Source of the DNA: Phycisphaerales bacterium
GTDB taxonomy: Bacteria > Planctomycetota > Phycisphaerae > Tepidisphaerales > Tepidisphaeraceae
Direction: 5' to 3'
Assembly: GCA_003153655.1 (NCBI GenBank)
Contig: PMAK01000132.1
Location: forward strand, 1,297 to 8,685
DNA length: 7,389 bases
Below are positions 1-5,529 of this stretch, piece after piece (the first letter of the stretch is position 1; every line of letters begins with the position of its first letter). The notes under the pieces were generated by a model, which saw only the letters and a list, made by a program, of their open reading frames with translations, ran no database searches and was not told where the DNA came from. The position numbers and the translations under genes are program-made.

Positions 1-476
1 AGATTCTTGCGGCCAATCCGAGCACGGAAAACTGGCTCTCGATCCGCCCAAAATTCGTAGTACCATTCACCATTCGACTCGCTGACTGAGAAAAGTCCAT
101 GGGCCACTGAATCTCGCACGCGGCGAAGAAGCCAGTAGGAATCAATTTCCTTCGCCTTCGACTTCTCCGTCAACTGCGCCTCCGTAAACAAGTCGCGGAT
201 ATTCTCTCTGTCGAATTCCCGATAGACAGAGTGGTTTTGCGGCAAATCGAGGAATTCACGAGGCACAACCAAACAGCAGTACAGAAGACTCAAGGCGAGG
301 GAATGATTCCACATTCGAAAGCTGTAAGGATCAAGGCCCGATGTCGCATAGATTTGAGTGGAAAATAGCTGTTTCTTGGCATCAAAAGCTGTTCCGCCTT
401 TTTCCATCAACGACAGCAACTGTGCGTTGATGAATGCTAAAGCCGGCAAATCTAATCGCAGGTCATAATTCGACAT
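1..476 (-). CDS. HEPN-like protein, N-terminal 158 codons (partial, runs off the left edge)
   Basis: An uninterrupted minus-strand reading frame starts at an ATG at 474-476 and is still open at base 1, so the C-terminus is missing. The visible 158 residues are mostly helical. Near the end they carry LLRRVRDSVAHG, where R121 and H126 form an Rx4H motif, followed by an alternating aromatic and acidic stretch (WYYEFWADREPVF). That arrangement recalls the C-terminal half of HEPN-type domains, especially the pEK499_p136-like group, where Rx4-6H is the RNase motif. There is no signal peptide and no convincing membrane segment. A GAGGAAGG stretch lies 13 bases before the ATG, which is rather far; a GTG at 519-521 in the same frame would add 15 residues. 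HEPN proteins often act as toxins or in phage defence, and the DUF4160/DUF2442 pair nearby fits an accessory cluster. I am fairly sure this is a gene and only moderately sure of the HEPN assignment. Confidence 0.6.
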   Translation of the reverse strand, partial: MSNYDLRLDLPALAFINAQLLSLMEKGGTAFDAKKQLFSTQIYATSGLDPYSFRMWNHSLALSLLYCCLVVPREFLDLPQNHSVYREFDRENIRDLFTEAQLTEKSKAKEIDSYWLLRRVRDSVAHGLFSVSESNGEWYYEFWADREPVFRARIGRKN

Positions 477-860
477 ACTCAATTCTTCACCTTCCTCGGC
501 GATTTTGCGGCCGATGGCCACGAATTACACCACATGAGATTGAATACGCGACAGTTCAAATCCCGTCATGGTCGTTTTTACCGCTGATTTCCCTTCGGAT
601 TTCAGAGACTGATCGAACTGCGGAAGCCGTCATAAATGCCGACTAGACAAGGTAATGGGATCGAGGACGCGGAGAAGCGAGATTCCGTCCGTCAGACCGG
701 GGTGGCGGGATACGAATCGAAGTTTTTTTGGGTTTCTGCTATGAAATCAAAGTTTTTGTCCTTAAGTCATTAGTGGTGATGTAACAGTGCTGATTCCCCG
801 GCGCATATGTACTATGTCGGATGCGGTTGCACGCGATCACTTGAACGATAGATTGCTGCA
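477..860. other. 384-base gap between divergent genes; no gene recognised
   Basis: The HEPN-like gene reads left and the DUF4160 gene reads right, so this stretch should hold promoters for both. Short open frames here, such as one at 434-646 that is largely antisense to the HEPN-like gene, show no recognisable protein features. The stretch contains two near-identical 13-base direct repeats (715-727 and 745-757) and two fragments that resemble tRNA 3' ends (551-572 on plus, 697-722 on minus), neither of which folds into a tRNA. I could not pick out a convincing -35/-10 pair. Confidence 0.5.
715..757. repeat. Two copies of AATCRAAGTTTTT, 30 bases apart
   Basis: AATCGAAGTTTTT (715-727) and AATCAAAGTTTTT (745-757) agree at 12 of 13 positions and start exactly 30 bases apart, about three helical turns. 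They lie 100-145 bases ahead of the DUF4160 start. They could be binding sites for a regulator of that gene pair. T-rich sequence produces such matches easily, so this may be chance. Confidence 0.3.
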
Positions 861-1097
861 ATGCCGACGATATTGCGAAAGGGTCCATATCGGTTCTTTT
901 TCTTCAGCCGTGAACCAAACGAGCCGCCGCACATTCATGTGGAGAGCGATGACTCCTACGCGAAATTCTGGGTGAATCCCGTTGCTCTGGCTCGCAATCG
1001 AGGTTTTAAGTCGCACGAGTTGACCGAACTACGTACAATGGTCCAAGAGAACGCTGGACTGTTCGAGGAGAAATGGCATGAGCATATTAGAGATTAA
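861..1097 (+). CDS. DUF4160 family protein
   Basis: This is a 78-residue cytoplasmic protein. It opens with MPTILRKGPYRFFFFS, the usual beginning of DUF4160 proteins, and continues with EPPHIHV (21-27), AKFWVNPV (34-41), RGF (47-49) and a C-terminal helix ending in KWHEHIRD. Length and motif order match a complete family member. The ATG at 861 is the only sensible start because a TAG lies four codons upstream in frame, yet no clear Shine-Dalgarno precedes it. Its last 20 bases overlap the start of the DUF2442 gene, so the two are translationally linked. The molecular function of the family is not established. Because these small proteins are repeatedly found beside DUF2442 proteins, a toxin-antitoxin-like role has been suspected; that is inference here. 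No frameshift or missing motif is visible. Confidence 0.88.
   Translation: MPTILRKGPYRFFFFSREPNEPPHIHVESDDSYAKFWVNPVALARNRGFKSHELTELRTMVQENAGLFEEKWHEHIRD
1065..1070 (+). promoter_or_regulatory. Ribosome binding site of the DUF2442 gene
   Basis: GAGGAG lies 7 bases before the ATG at 1078 and is embedded in the DUF4160 coding sequence. It fixes the DUF2442 start and contrasts with the weak initiation region of the first gene of the pair. Confidence 0.7.
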
Positions 1098-1320
1098 GGT
1101 CGAACCATTCGCGGTTGATGTCTCCTTCGTCGCCGATGATCTTATTATGAGGCTTGCCGATGGCCGTCAGGTCAGCGTGCCGTTGGCTTGGTTCCCCAGA
1201 CTTTTGCAAGCGACGCCGGAGCAGCGCAGTAACTGGAGATTAATCGGCAACGGGATTGGCGTCCACTGGCCTTTGATTGACGAAGATGTTTCCGTGGCAA
1301 GCGTGCTTTCCGCGGAATAA
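1078..1320 (+). CDS. DUF2442 family protein
   Basis: This 80-residue protein shows the DUF2442 pattern: a short N-terminal strand region, DGR (28-30), PLAWFPRL (35-42), ATPEQRSNW (45-53) and GIGVHWPLIDED (59-70), followed by the SVASVL segment typical of the end of the domain. It is full length for a single-domain member; it belongs to the group resembling the N-terminal domain of NE0471 of Nitrosomonas. Its start overlaps the DUF4160 stop by 20 bases. A good Shine-Dalgarno, GAGGAG at 1065-1070, sits 7 bases ahead of the ATG inside the DUF4160 gene, so this partner may be made at a higher level than the first, as antitoxins often are. The pairing with DUF4160 is recurrent in bacteria. DNA binding, inhibition of the partner, or some other role cannot be decided from sequence. 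Confidence 0.88.
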   Translation: MSILEIKVEPFAVDVSFVADDLIMRLADGRQVSVPLAWFPRLLQATPEQRSNWRLIGNGIGVHWPLIDEDVSVASVLSAE

Positions 1321-1481
1321 CATCCTGACAAGTGTTCGAATAATCATGAGGTTCAATTGAGTCCCGTCACTCCGGAGTAACAAGATTTGAACTGTCCATC
1401 TCCCGGATTAGCTTCCTTCTCCCCTGTTTCTCCTTCCGAGTTTCGCGCAGTTCAGGGCTGCCAATAAGATTGAACTCTCCC

Positions 1482-1509
1482 TTGTTCAAATGAAGCCCAT
1501 CGCTATACT
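1482..1509 (+). promoter_or_regulatory. Candidate sigma70-type promoter for rpsD
   Basis: TTGTTC (1482-1487) and TATACT (1504-1509, five of six matches to TATAAT) are 16 bases apart. Transcription from here would start near 1516 and give an rpsD leader of about 115 bases. The -35 match is only partial, so this is a pattern-based guess. Confidence 0.35.
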
Positions 1510-1568
1510 TCCCCTCCCTGCCCGGACATGCCTCAAAACCATGCCGAGCGTCACCGGCGTATAAGTCG

Positions 1569-1615
1569 ATCGCTTTCGCGATTGCCACGCATGTTTTGAG
1601 CGGGCGATTTGCCCG
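1569..1615 (+). promoter_or_regulatory. Two consecutive hairpins in the rpsD leader
   Basis: The first hairpin pairs ATCGC (1569-1573) with GCGAT (1578-1582) around a TTTC loop. The second pairs CGGGC (1601-1605) with GCCCG (1611-1615) around GATTT and ends 15 bases before the S4 start codon. S4 is known to repress its own mRNA in several bacteria through structured leaders, so these could be an autoregulatory site. I do not recognise a described S4 leader motif. Confidence 0.35.
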
Positions 1616-1630
1616 TAGAAAGTTCCTCCC

Positions 1631-2230
1631 ATGGGCCGTCATACGGGTCCAAAGCTGAAGTTGTCTCGTCGGGTCGGCGTTCCCATTGCCGACATTCCCA
1701 AACATACCGGCCGCGGCGAACTCGAACTGCCCGGCATGCATGGCCATCGCGGGCGACGGCAGACCGAATACGGCGTCCGTCTCAACGAAAAACAAAAGCT
1801 CCGCTATTACTATGGCATGTATGAGAAGCAATTCCGCCGCTTCCTGACCATGGCCAAGAAATCCAAGGGCAACACCGCCAACACCATGATGCAGATCCTT
1901 GAGACGCGGCTGGACAACGTCCTGCGCCGTCTCGGCGTCGGGCGAACAATCTGGGCCACGCGGCAAATCGTTGCTCATGGGCATGTTATGGTGAATGGCC
2001 ACAAGACGGATATCGCCAGCTATCTCGTGAAGCCGGGTGAAACCATCACCTTCAAGGAAGGGATTCACAAGGTTTTGCGCGAGAACATGGAACAGGGAGC
2101 CGGGCATCAGGTGCCGAATTGGCTGGAATGGAATCCCGCGCAGCTCACCGCTTCTATTAAATCTAAGCCGGTGCCTGAAGATGTGCCGTTTGAAGTCAAC
2201 ATGAACCTGATCATCGAGTTTTACCGGTAG
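1631..2230 (+). CDS. rpsD: 30S ribosomal protein S4
   Basis: This 199-residue protein is a full-length S4, which binds 16S rRNA early in small-subunit assembly and contributes to decoding fidelity. It starts MGRHTGPK and has the conserved segments LPGMHGHRGRRQTEYGVRLNEKQKLR (about 39-61) and TMMQILETRLDNVLRRLG (about 80-97). The S4 RNA-binding domain follows (about 90-155, including ARxIVxHGHVxVNG), and the ending VNMNLIIEFYR is typical. It has no cysteine, so it is the zinc-independent form. No Shine-Dalgarno is visible; the bases before the ATG are CCTCCC, the complement of one. It stands alone, flanked by a gap and its own terminator, rather than in the usual S13-S11-S4-rpoA-L17 cluster. 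That isolation is one of the clues to a non-proteobacterial, planctomycete-like host. Autoregulation through the leader is possible. Confidence 0.97.
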   Translation: MGRHTGPKLKLSRRVGVPIADIPKHTGRGELELPGMHGHRGRRQTEYGVRLNEKQKLRYYYGMYEKQFRRFLTMAKKSKGNTANTMMQILETRLDNVLRRLGVGRTIWATRQIVAHGHVMVNGHKTDIASYLVKPGETITFKEGIHKVLRENMEQGAGHQVPNWLEWNPAQLTASIKSKPVPEDVPFEVNMNLIIEFYR

Positions 2231-2262
2231 AACTCAGCCGGTCTTTGATCCTTTACTGATAG

Positions 2263-2299
2263 AAAAAGCCCCCGCAGCCGACCTGCGGGGCTTTTTTTT
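2263..2299 (+). terminator. Intrinsic terminator after rpsD
   Basis: A GC-rich stem pairs CCCCGCAG (2270-2277) with CTGCGGGG (2283-2290) around the loop CCGAC. A bulged C at 2269 and a G-C pair continue it, and eight T follow (2292-2299). It begins about 32 bases after the rpsD stop. A matching run of A before the stem means it may also work on the opposite strand. Confidence 0.92.
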
Positions 2300-2462
2300 G
2301 CGCGAATTCCCACTATCCAACCGATTTGAACTACTGTCCATTATCGGACGTAGCATTGCCGGACTATGCGTTTTGCCAGCCTTACCCATCTCCCGGAAGT
2401 TCCGCAAATACCTAAATGTTCAAGTTGCAAAATGCGGCGGCCGATGTTCAAATAGCGAAGAT

Positions 2463-2481
2463 GGATAATTGGGATAATTGG
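2463..2481. repeat. Perfect tandem 9-mer GGATAATTG
   Basis: GGATAATTG occurs twice head to tail at 2463-2471 and 2472-2480, about 55-70 bases ahead of the HTH-receiver gene. Its place in the presumed promoter region makes it a possible operator, perhaps for the neighbouring regulator itself. A weak TTGGGA (2469-2474) plus TAATGT (2491-2496) promoter-like pair with a 16-base spacer overlaps the second copy. Confidence 0.35.
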
Positions 2482-2523
2482 TGAAGCCTGTAATGTTCTA
2501 TCCGTATTTAACAGTTAGGCTTC

Positions 2524-2528
2524 AGGAG
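2524..2528 (+). promoter_or_regulatory. Ribosome binding site of the HTH-receiver gene
   Basis: AGGAG lies 5 bases before the ATG at 2534. It is one of the few clear Shine-Dalgarno sequences in the window and settles the start. Confidence 0.75.
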
Positions 2529-2533
2529 CCACT

Positions 2534-3097
2534 ATGAAAAGCGTCTTTACGACTGGAGAAGCTGCCGAGATCTGCAAGGTTTCGCAGCAAACGATTATCC
2601 GTTGTTTTGACAGCGGGCGGCTTCGGGGCTTTCGCGTTCCCGGCAGCCGCTTCCGCCGTATTCCCCGTGATGCCCTGATTGCATTCATGAAGGACAACGG
2701 CATTCCCCCGGATGCACTCGACAGCGGCAAGCTCAAGATCCTGGTCGTGGACGATGATCCGGAAATTGTGGAATTGTTCGTCGACGTCCTGGAACGCGAC
2801 GGGCGATTCGAAGTGAAGACCGCCAACACGGGCTACGATGCCGGCATCCTCACGCAGGAATTCGGGCCGGACCTGATCATCCTGGATTACATGCTGCCGG
2901 ACATCAACGGCAACGTGGTTTGCCAGACGATTCGGAAGAATCCCAATTTTGAGCACATGAAGATTGTGATTGTCTCCGGCGTGGTGAATCAGGACGAGAT
3001 CAACGACCTGCTCAAATCGGGCCCGGACGATTTCGTGAAGAAGCCATTCAACATCGAGAAACTGATCGAGCGCATCGGCGAAATGCTGGCGACCTGA
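2534..3097 (+). CDS. Response regulator: excisionase-type HTH followed by a receiver domain
   Basis: This 187-residue cytoplasmic protein has two parts. Residues 1-56 form an excisionase/MerR-like DNA-binding domain (FTTGEAAEICKVSQQTIIRCFDSGRLRGFRVPGSRFRRIPRDALIAFM): TTGEAAEIxxVSxxTI is the helix-turn-helix, and the arginine-rich GSRFRRI is the wing. Residues 67-187 form a CheY-like receiver with acidic residues D73, D74 and D75, phospho-acceptor D118 in LDYMLPDING, switch residue S148, and K170 in the KKP motif. All catalytic receiver residues are present, so phosphorylation is expected. In most response regulators the output domain is C-terminal; here it is N-terminal, an arrangement I associate with planctomycetes and relatives. 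AGGAG (2524-2528), 5 bases before the ATG, fixes the start. The histidine kinase gene begins 102 bases later and is the likely phospho-donor. DNA targets are unknown; autoregulation is plausible. Confidence 0.9.
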   Translation: MKSVFTTGEAAEICKVSQQTIIRCFDSGRLRGFRVPGSRFRRIPRDALIAFMKDNGIPPDALDSGKLKILVVDDDPEIVELFVDVLERDGRFEVKTANTGYDAGILTQEFGPDLIILDYMLPDINGNVVCQTIRKNPNFEHMKIVIVSGVVNQDEINDLLKSGPDDFVKKPFNIEKLIERIGEMLAT

Positions 3098-3111
3098 GCA
3101 AAAAACGGGTA

Positions 3112-3188
3112 GTGATTGGCTTTAATGGTTTGTGATTCAATAAAGCCAATTCGCGCCCGGTGGCCACGTGTGTTCGCTGTCCAATCAC
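3112..3188 (+). promoter_or_regulatory. Inverted repeats with alternative pairings between the HTH-receiver and kinase genes
   Basis: ATTGGCTTTA (3115-3124) and TAAAGCCAAT (3141-3150) form a perfect 10-bp stem with a 16-base loop. The same left arm can instead pair as GTGATTGG (3112-3119) with CCAATCAC (3181-3188), ending 11 bases before the kinase start codon. The two structures exclude each other. There is no T-run directly after either stem, so neither is a normal intrinsic terminator. An mRNA processing site, a regulated leader or a palindromic operator are all possible. Confidence 0.45.
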
Positions 3189-3199
3189 ATTCATCATAA

Positions 3200-5491
3200 T
3201 TGGTGCTAACGCAGTCCGACCATCTTCAAGCCAAGCGCGTTGAACTGATTCTTCAGCAGCTTGAGGAACTTCCGACGCTGCCGGCTGTCGCCGCGCGCGT
3301 GCTGCAGGTCGCGGCCGACGCGGACGGGACGGTGGATGAAATCGTCTCGCTGATCAGCAGTGACGTTGCACTGACCGCGCGAATCCTGCAACTGGTGCAT
3401 CGGGCCGATCTGGGGGCTGGCGCTGACGCGATCACACTCCAGCGCGCGGTGGTGCTGCTGGGGTTCGAAGCCGTCCGCAACGCGGTATTGGCCGTTTCGG
3501 TCTTCGAGACGTTCGCGGGTTCAAATTCACATCCAACTCAGTTTTCGCGCGAGGAATTCTGGAAACATTCCGTGGCCGTCGCCTGCTGCGCCGAGCTTCT
3601 GGCCGAGGCGATTCAGACGGCCGATGGGCGCGACGCGGGATTCAGCCCTTCGGAGGCGTTCGTCTGCGGCTTGCTGCATGACCTCGGAAAAGTTGCCCTC
3701 GATGCAATCTTGCCCAAGAGCTCAGCCCGCGTCGTTGAAGCGGTTGATCTGCTTCGGAGCAATATCGCGGATGTCGAGCGGATGGTCATCGGGCTCGATC
3801 ACATGGTGGTCGGCAAACGGCTGGCCGAGCGATGGGAACTTCCACAAATCATCCGCGAAACGATTTGGTTGCATGGGCAACTGCCCGAGGCGCTGCCGGC
3901 ATCGGTGAAATATCCGCGGATGATCAACGTGGTGACGCTGGCTGACCTTACCGTGCGTGAGCAGCATCTGGGTTACAGCGGAAATTGGACGTTTACGCTC
4001 AACCGCAAACGGCTGATCGAAGCCATCGGCCTGACGCAGCAAAGCGTGGATGACGCGAATAGCAAACTGATGGATCGGGTCGGCTCGCGGGCCAGGGCGC
4101 TTCAGCTCGGGCAGGCGAGCACGCAGGAGCTGTATCAGCAGGCATTAATGCGGGCCAATCAGGAACTCGGGCGTGTGAGCAGCCAGCTCGCAGCGAAAAA
4201 CAAGCGGCTGGTGGTTCGCGCTCAGTTCTTCGACGTGATGAGCGCTTTTCAGGGCGAACTTCGGCCGGATGCTTCGCCGCAAAATGTCCTGCGTGCAATT
4301 GGCCAAACGGCGGTTGGCGTGCTGGGCGTCACATGCATTGGGGCGTTTTCACTGACACCAGGCCAGGGTTTCGCGGAAGTGTTGCTCTTTGATGAATCGG
4401 GAGACATCTTCGAAAGCTCGCTGGTCGATTGCCCGCGCCCGCCAACCGGCGGAGAGAGCGGTGATGGGCCCGTGCTTCATGCGGGAAACGAATTGGATTG
4501 GCTGCTGTCGGCAATCTCGCCGCGGCTCGTCGGAGACCAGCGTTTTTGGATCTGCCTGAACGCGGAAGAGACCTGCGTGGGCGGCGTGGTGTGGGGCGCC
4601 GCGACGGGCGAATCTCAGCGGCTCGGGACGCAAACGCAAGAACTCTCCGCAATCGCCGGTGGCTGGGCGCTGGCATTGCGGACGGCGCAGATACGTGATG
4701 AATCTCGCGCAATTGCCGAGCAATTGGCCGAGGCGAATCGCCGGCTCCAATCCGCGCAAAGCGAAATTCTTCATTCGAAGATGATGACCAGCATCGGGGA
4801 GATGGCGGCGGGTGCAGCGCATGAAATGAACAATCCGCTGGCCGTCATTAGCGGACGATCACAGTTGCTTTCGGGACAATTAACGGACCCGAAACACAAG
4901 GCGATGGCGCATCTTATTTACGACCAGAGCCACCGGCTCAGTGAGATCATCACCGAGCTCATGGATTTCGCGAAACCAGTACCGCCAAGGCCGGAGGAAA
5001 CGGACGTTGCCGATCTGATTTCGCGGGCGCTGCACGATGCCAAGCAGCATACCGATCCAGCCGATAGGACCATTGAGCTGACCATGGGCGATGTTCCTCC
5101 GGTCATGGTCGATCCGAAGCAAGTGGCCGCCGCGATGACTGAAGTGATGGACAACGCGTTGTCCGCGACAGATGCCTCAAGTGGCCACATAACGATTCAC
5201 GCGGCGTTCGATCCTTACTCGTCGCGGGTAGCCGTGACGATCTCGGACAACGGCTGCGGAATGGATGAAGGAACGCTGAAGCGGGCGTTTGATCCGTTCT
5301 TCAGCAGCAAGCCGGCAGGCAGACGACGCGGGCTCGGCCTGCCCAAGGCATTGCGATGGGTGGAATCCAGCGGCGGTTCGATGCGAATCGAAAGCCGACC
5401 GGACCAGGGAACACGAACGTTGATTCTTCTTCCGGCGGCGGCGAGCGCGGCCGGACAGAGCGGCGAAGTTAGCCGCAAGACAGCGACTTGA
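3200..5491 (+). CDS. HDOD domain - GAF-like - histidine kinase fusion
   Basis: This 763-residue protein has no signal peptide or membrane helix, so it is a cytoplasmic kinase. Residues about 10-275 are an HDOD domain (LPTLPAVAARVLQ, FWKHSVAVA, CGLLHDLGK). The HD-family metal ligands appear intact: H123, H160-D161, H201, H225 and D249. Two predicted coiled coils (about 307-345 and 497-530) bracket a GAF-like region (about 360-495) that could bind a ligand. The kinase core follows: H-box GEMAAGAAHEMNNPL with phospho-acceptor H541, N-box EVMDNALSATDA (N652), G1 box DNGCG (from D683), F-box FDPFF (from F697) and G2 box GLGL (711-714). There is no receiver or HPt domain. The start is TTG at 3200 or GTG at 3203, since a TAA immediately precedes them; no Shine-Dalgarno is seen. 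Response regulators lie on both sides, so it probably phosphorylates one or both. The input signal is unknown. Confidence 0.92.
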   Translation: MVLTQSDHLQAKRVELILQQLEELPTLPAVAARVLQVAADADGTVDEIVSLISSDVALTARILQLVHRADLGAGADAITLQRAVVLLGFEAVRNAVLAVSVFETFAGSNSHPTQFSREEFWKHSVAVACCAELLAEAIQTADGRDAGFSPSEAFVCGLLHDLGKVALDAILPKSSARVVEAVDLLRSNIADVERMVIGLDHMVVGKRLAERWELPQIIRETIWLHGQLPEALPASVKYPRMINVVTLADLTVREQHLGYSGNWTFTLNRKRLIEAIGLTQQSVDDANSKLMDRVGSRARALQLGQASTQELYQQALMRANQELGRVSSQLAAKNKRLVVRAQFFDVMSAFQGELRPDASPQNVLRAIGQTAVGVLGVTCIGAFSLTPGQGFAEVLLFDESGDIFESSLVDCPRPPTGGESGDGPVLHAGNELDWLLSAISPRLVGDQRFWICLNAEETCVGGVVWGAATGESQRLGTQTQELSAIAGGWALALRTAQIRDESRAIAEQLAEANRRLQSAQSEILHSKMMTSIGEMAAGAAHEMNNPLAVISGRSQLLSGQLTDPKHKAMAHLIYDQSHRLSEIITELMDFAKPVPPRPEETDVADLISRALHDAKQHTDPADRTIELTMGDVPPVMVDPKQVAAAMTEVMDNALSATDASSGHITIHAAFDPYSSRVAVTISDNGCGMDEGTLKRAFDPFFSSKPAGRRRGLGLPKALRWVESSGGSMRIESRPDQGTRTLILLPAAASAAGQSGEVSRKTAT

Positions 5492-5502
5492 TTCGAATAT
5501 TG

Positions 5503-5525
5503 CCCACTATTTTTTAAGTGGGAGG
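5503..5525 (+). promoter_or_regulatory. Hairpin overlapping the Shine-Dalgarno of the receiver-GAF gene
   Basis: CCCACT (5503-5508) pairs with AGTGGG (5517-5522) around an ATTTTTTA loop. The 3' arm runs into the ribosome binding site GGAGG (5521-5525), which lies 4 bases before the ATG at 5530. Folding would cover part of the site and could hold down translation of the last gene. The strong site also shows that ATG 5530, not the in-frame GTG at 5518 inside the stem, is the start. Confidence 0.55.
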
Positions 5526-5529
5526 GAAA

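Larger units (their letters stand above)
1321..1630. other. 310-base gap ahead of rpsD
   Basis: No plus-strand gene is supported here. A minus-strand frame is open from 2107 down to 1367, but most of it is antisense to rpsD. Its last 85 or so codons lie in this gap and resemble nothing I recognise, so I treat it as a shadow. What the gap does hold is a candidate rpsD promoter near 1482-1509 and two small hairpins at 1569-1582 and 1601-1615. Confidence 0.5.

Noticed and set aside
551..572. TTCAAATCCCGTC, which looks like the T-arm of a tRNA
   Set aside because: The T-stem does not pair beyond the first base pair and no matching acceptor, D-arm or anticodon arm is found upstream.
787..975. 62-codon frame overlapping the DUF4160 start
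   Set aside because: It is in another frame of a recognisable DUF4160 gene and its sequence resembles no family.
1367..2107. 246-codon open frame on the minus strand
   Set aside because: About two thirds is antisense to rpsD, which is certain, and the rest shows no recognisable family. GC-rich genes often leave such open frames on the other strand.
5518..5529. GTG at 5518 as start of the receiver-GAF protein
   Set aside because: The GTG lies directly before the GGAGG that serves the ATG at 5530 and has no ribosome binding site of its own.
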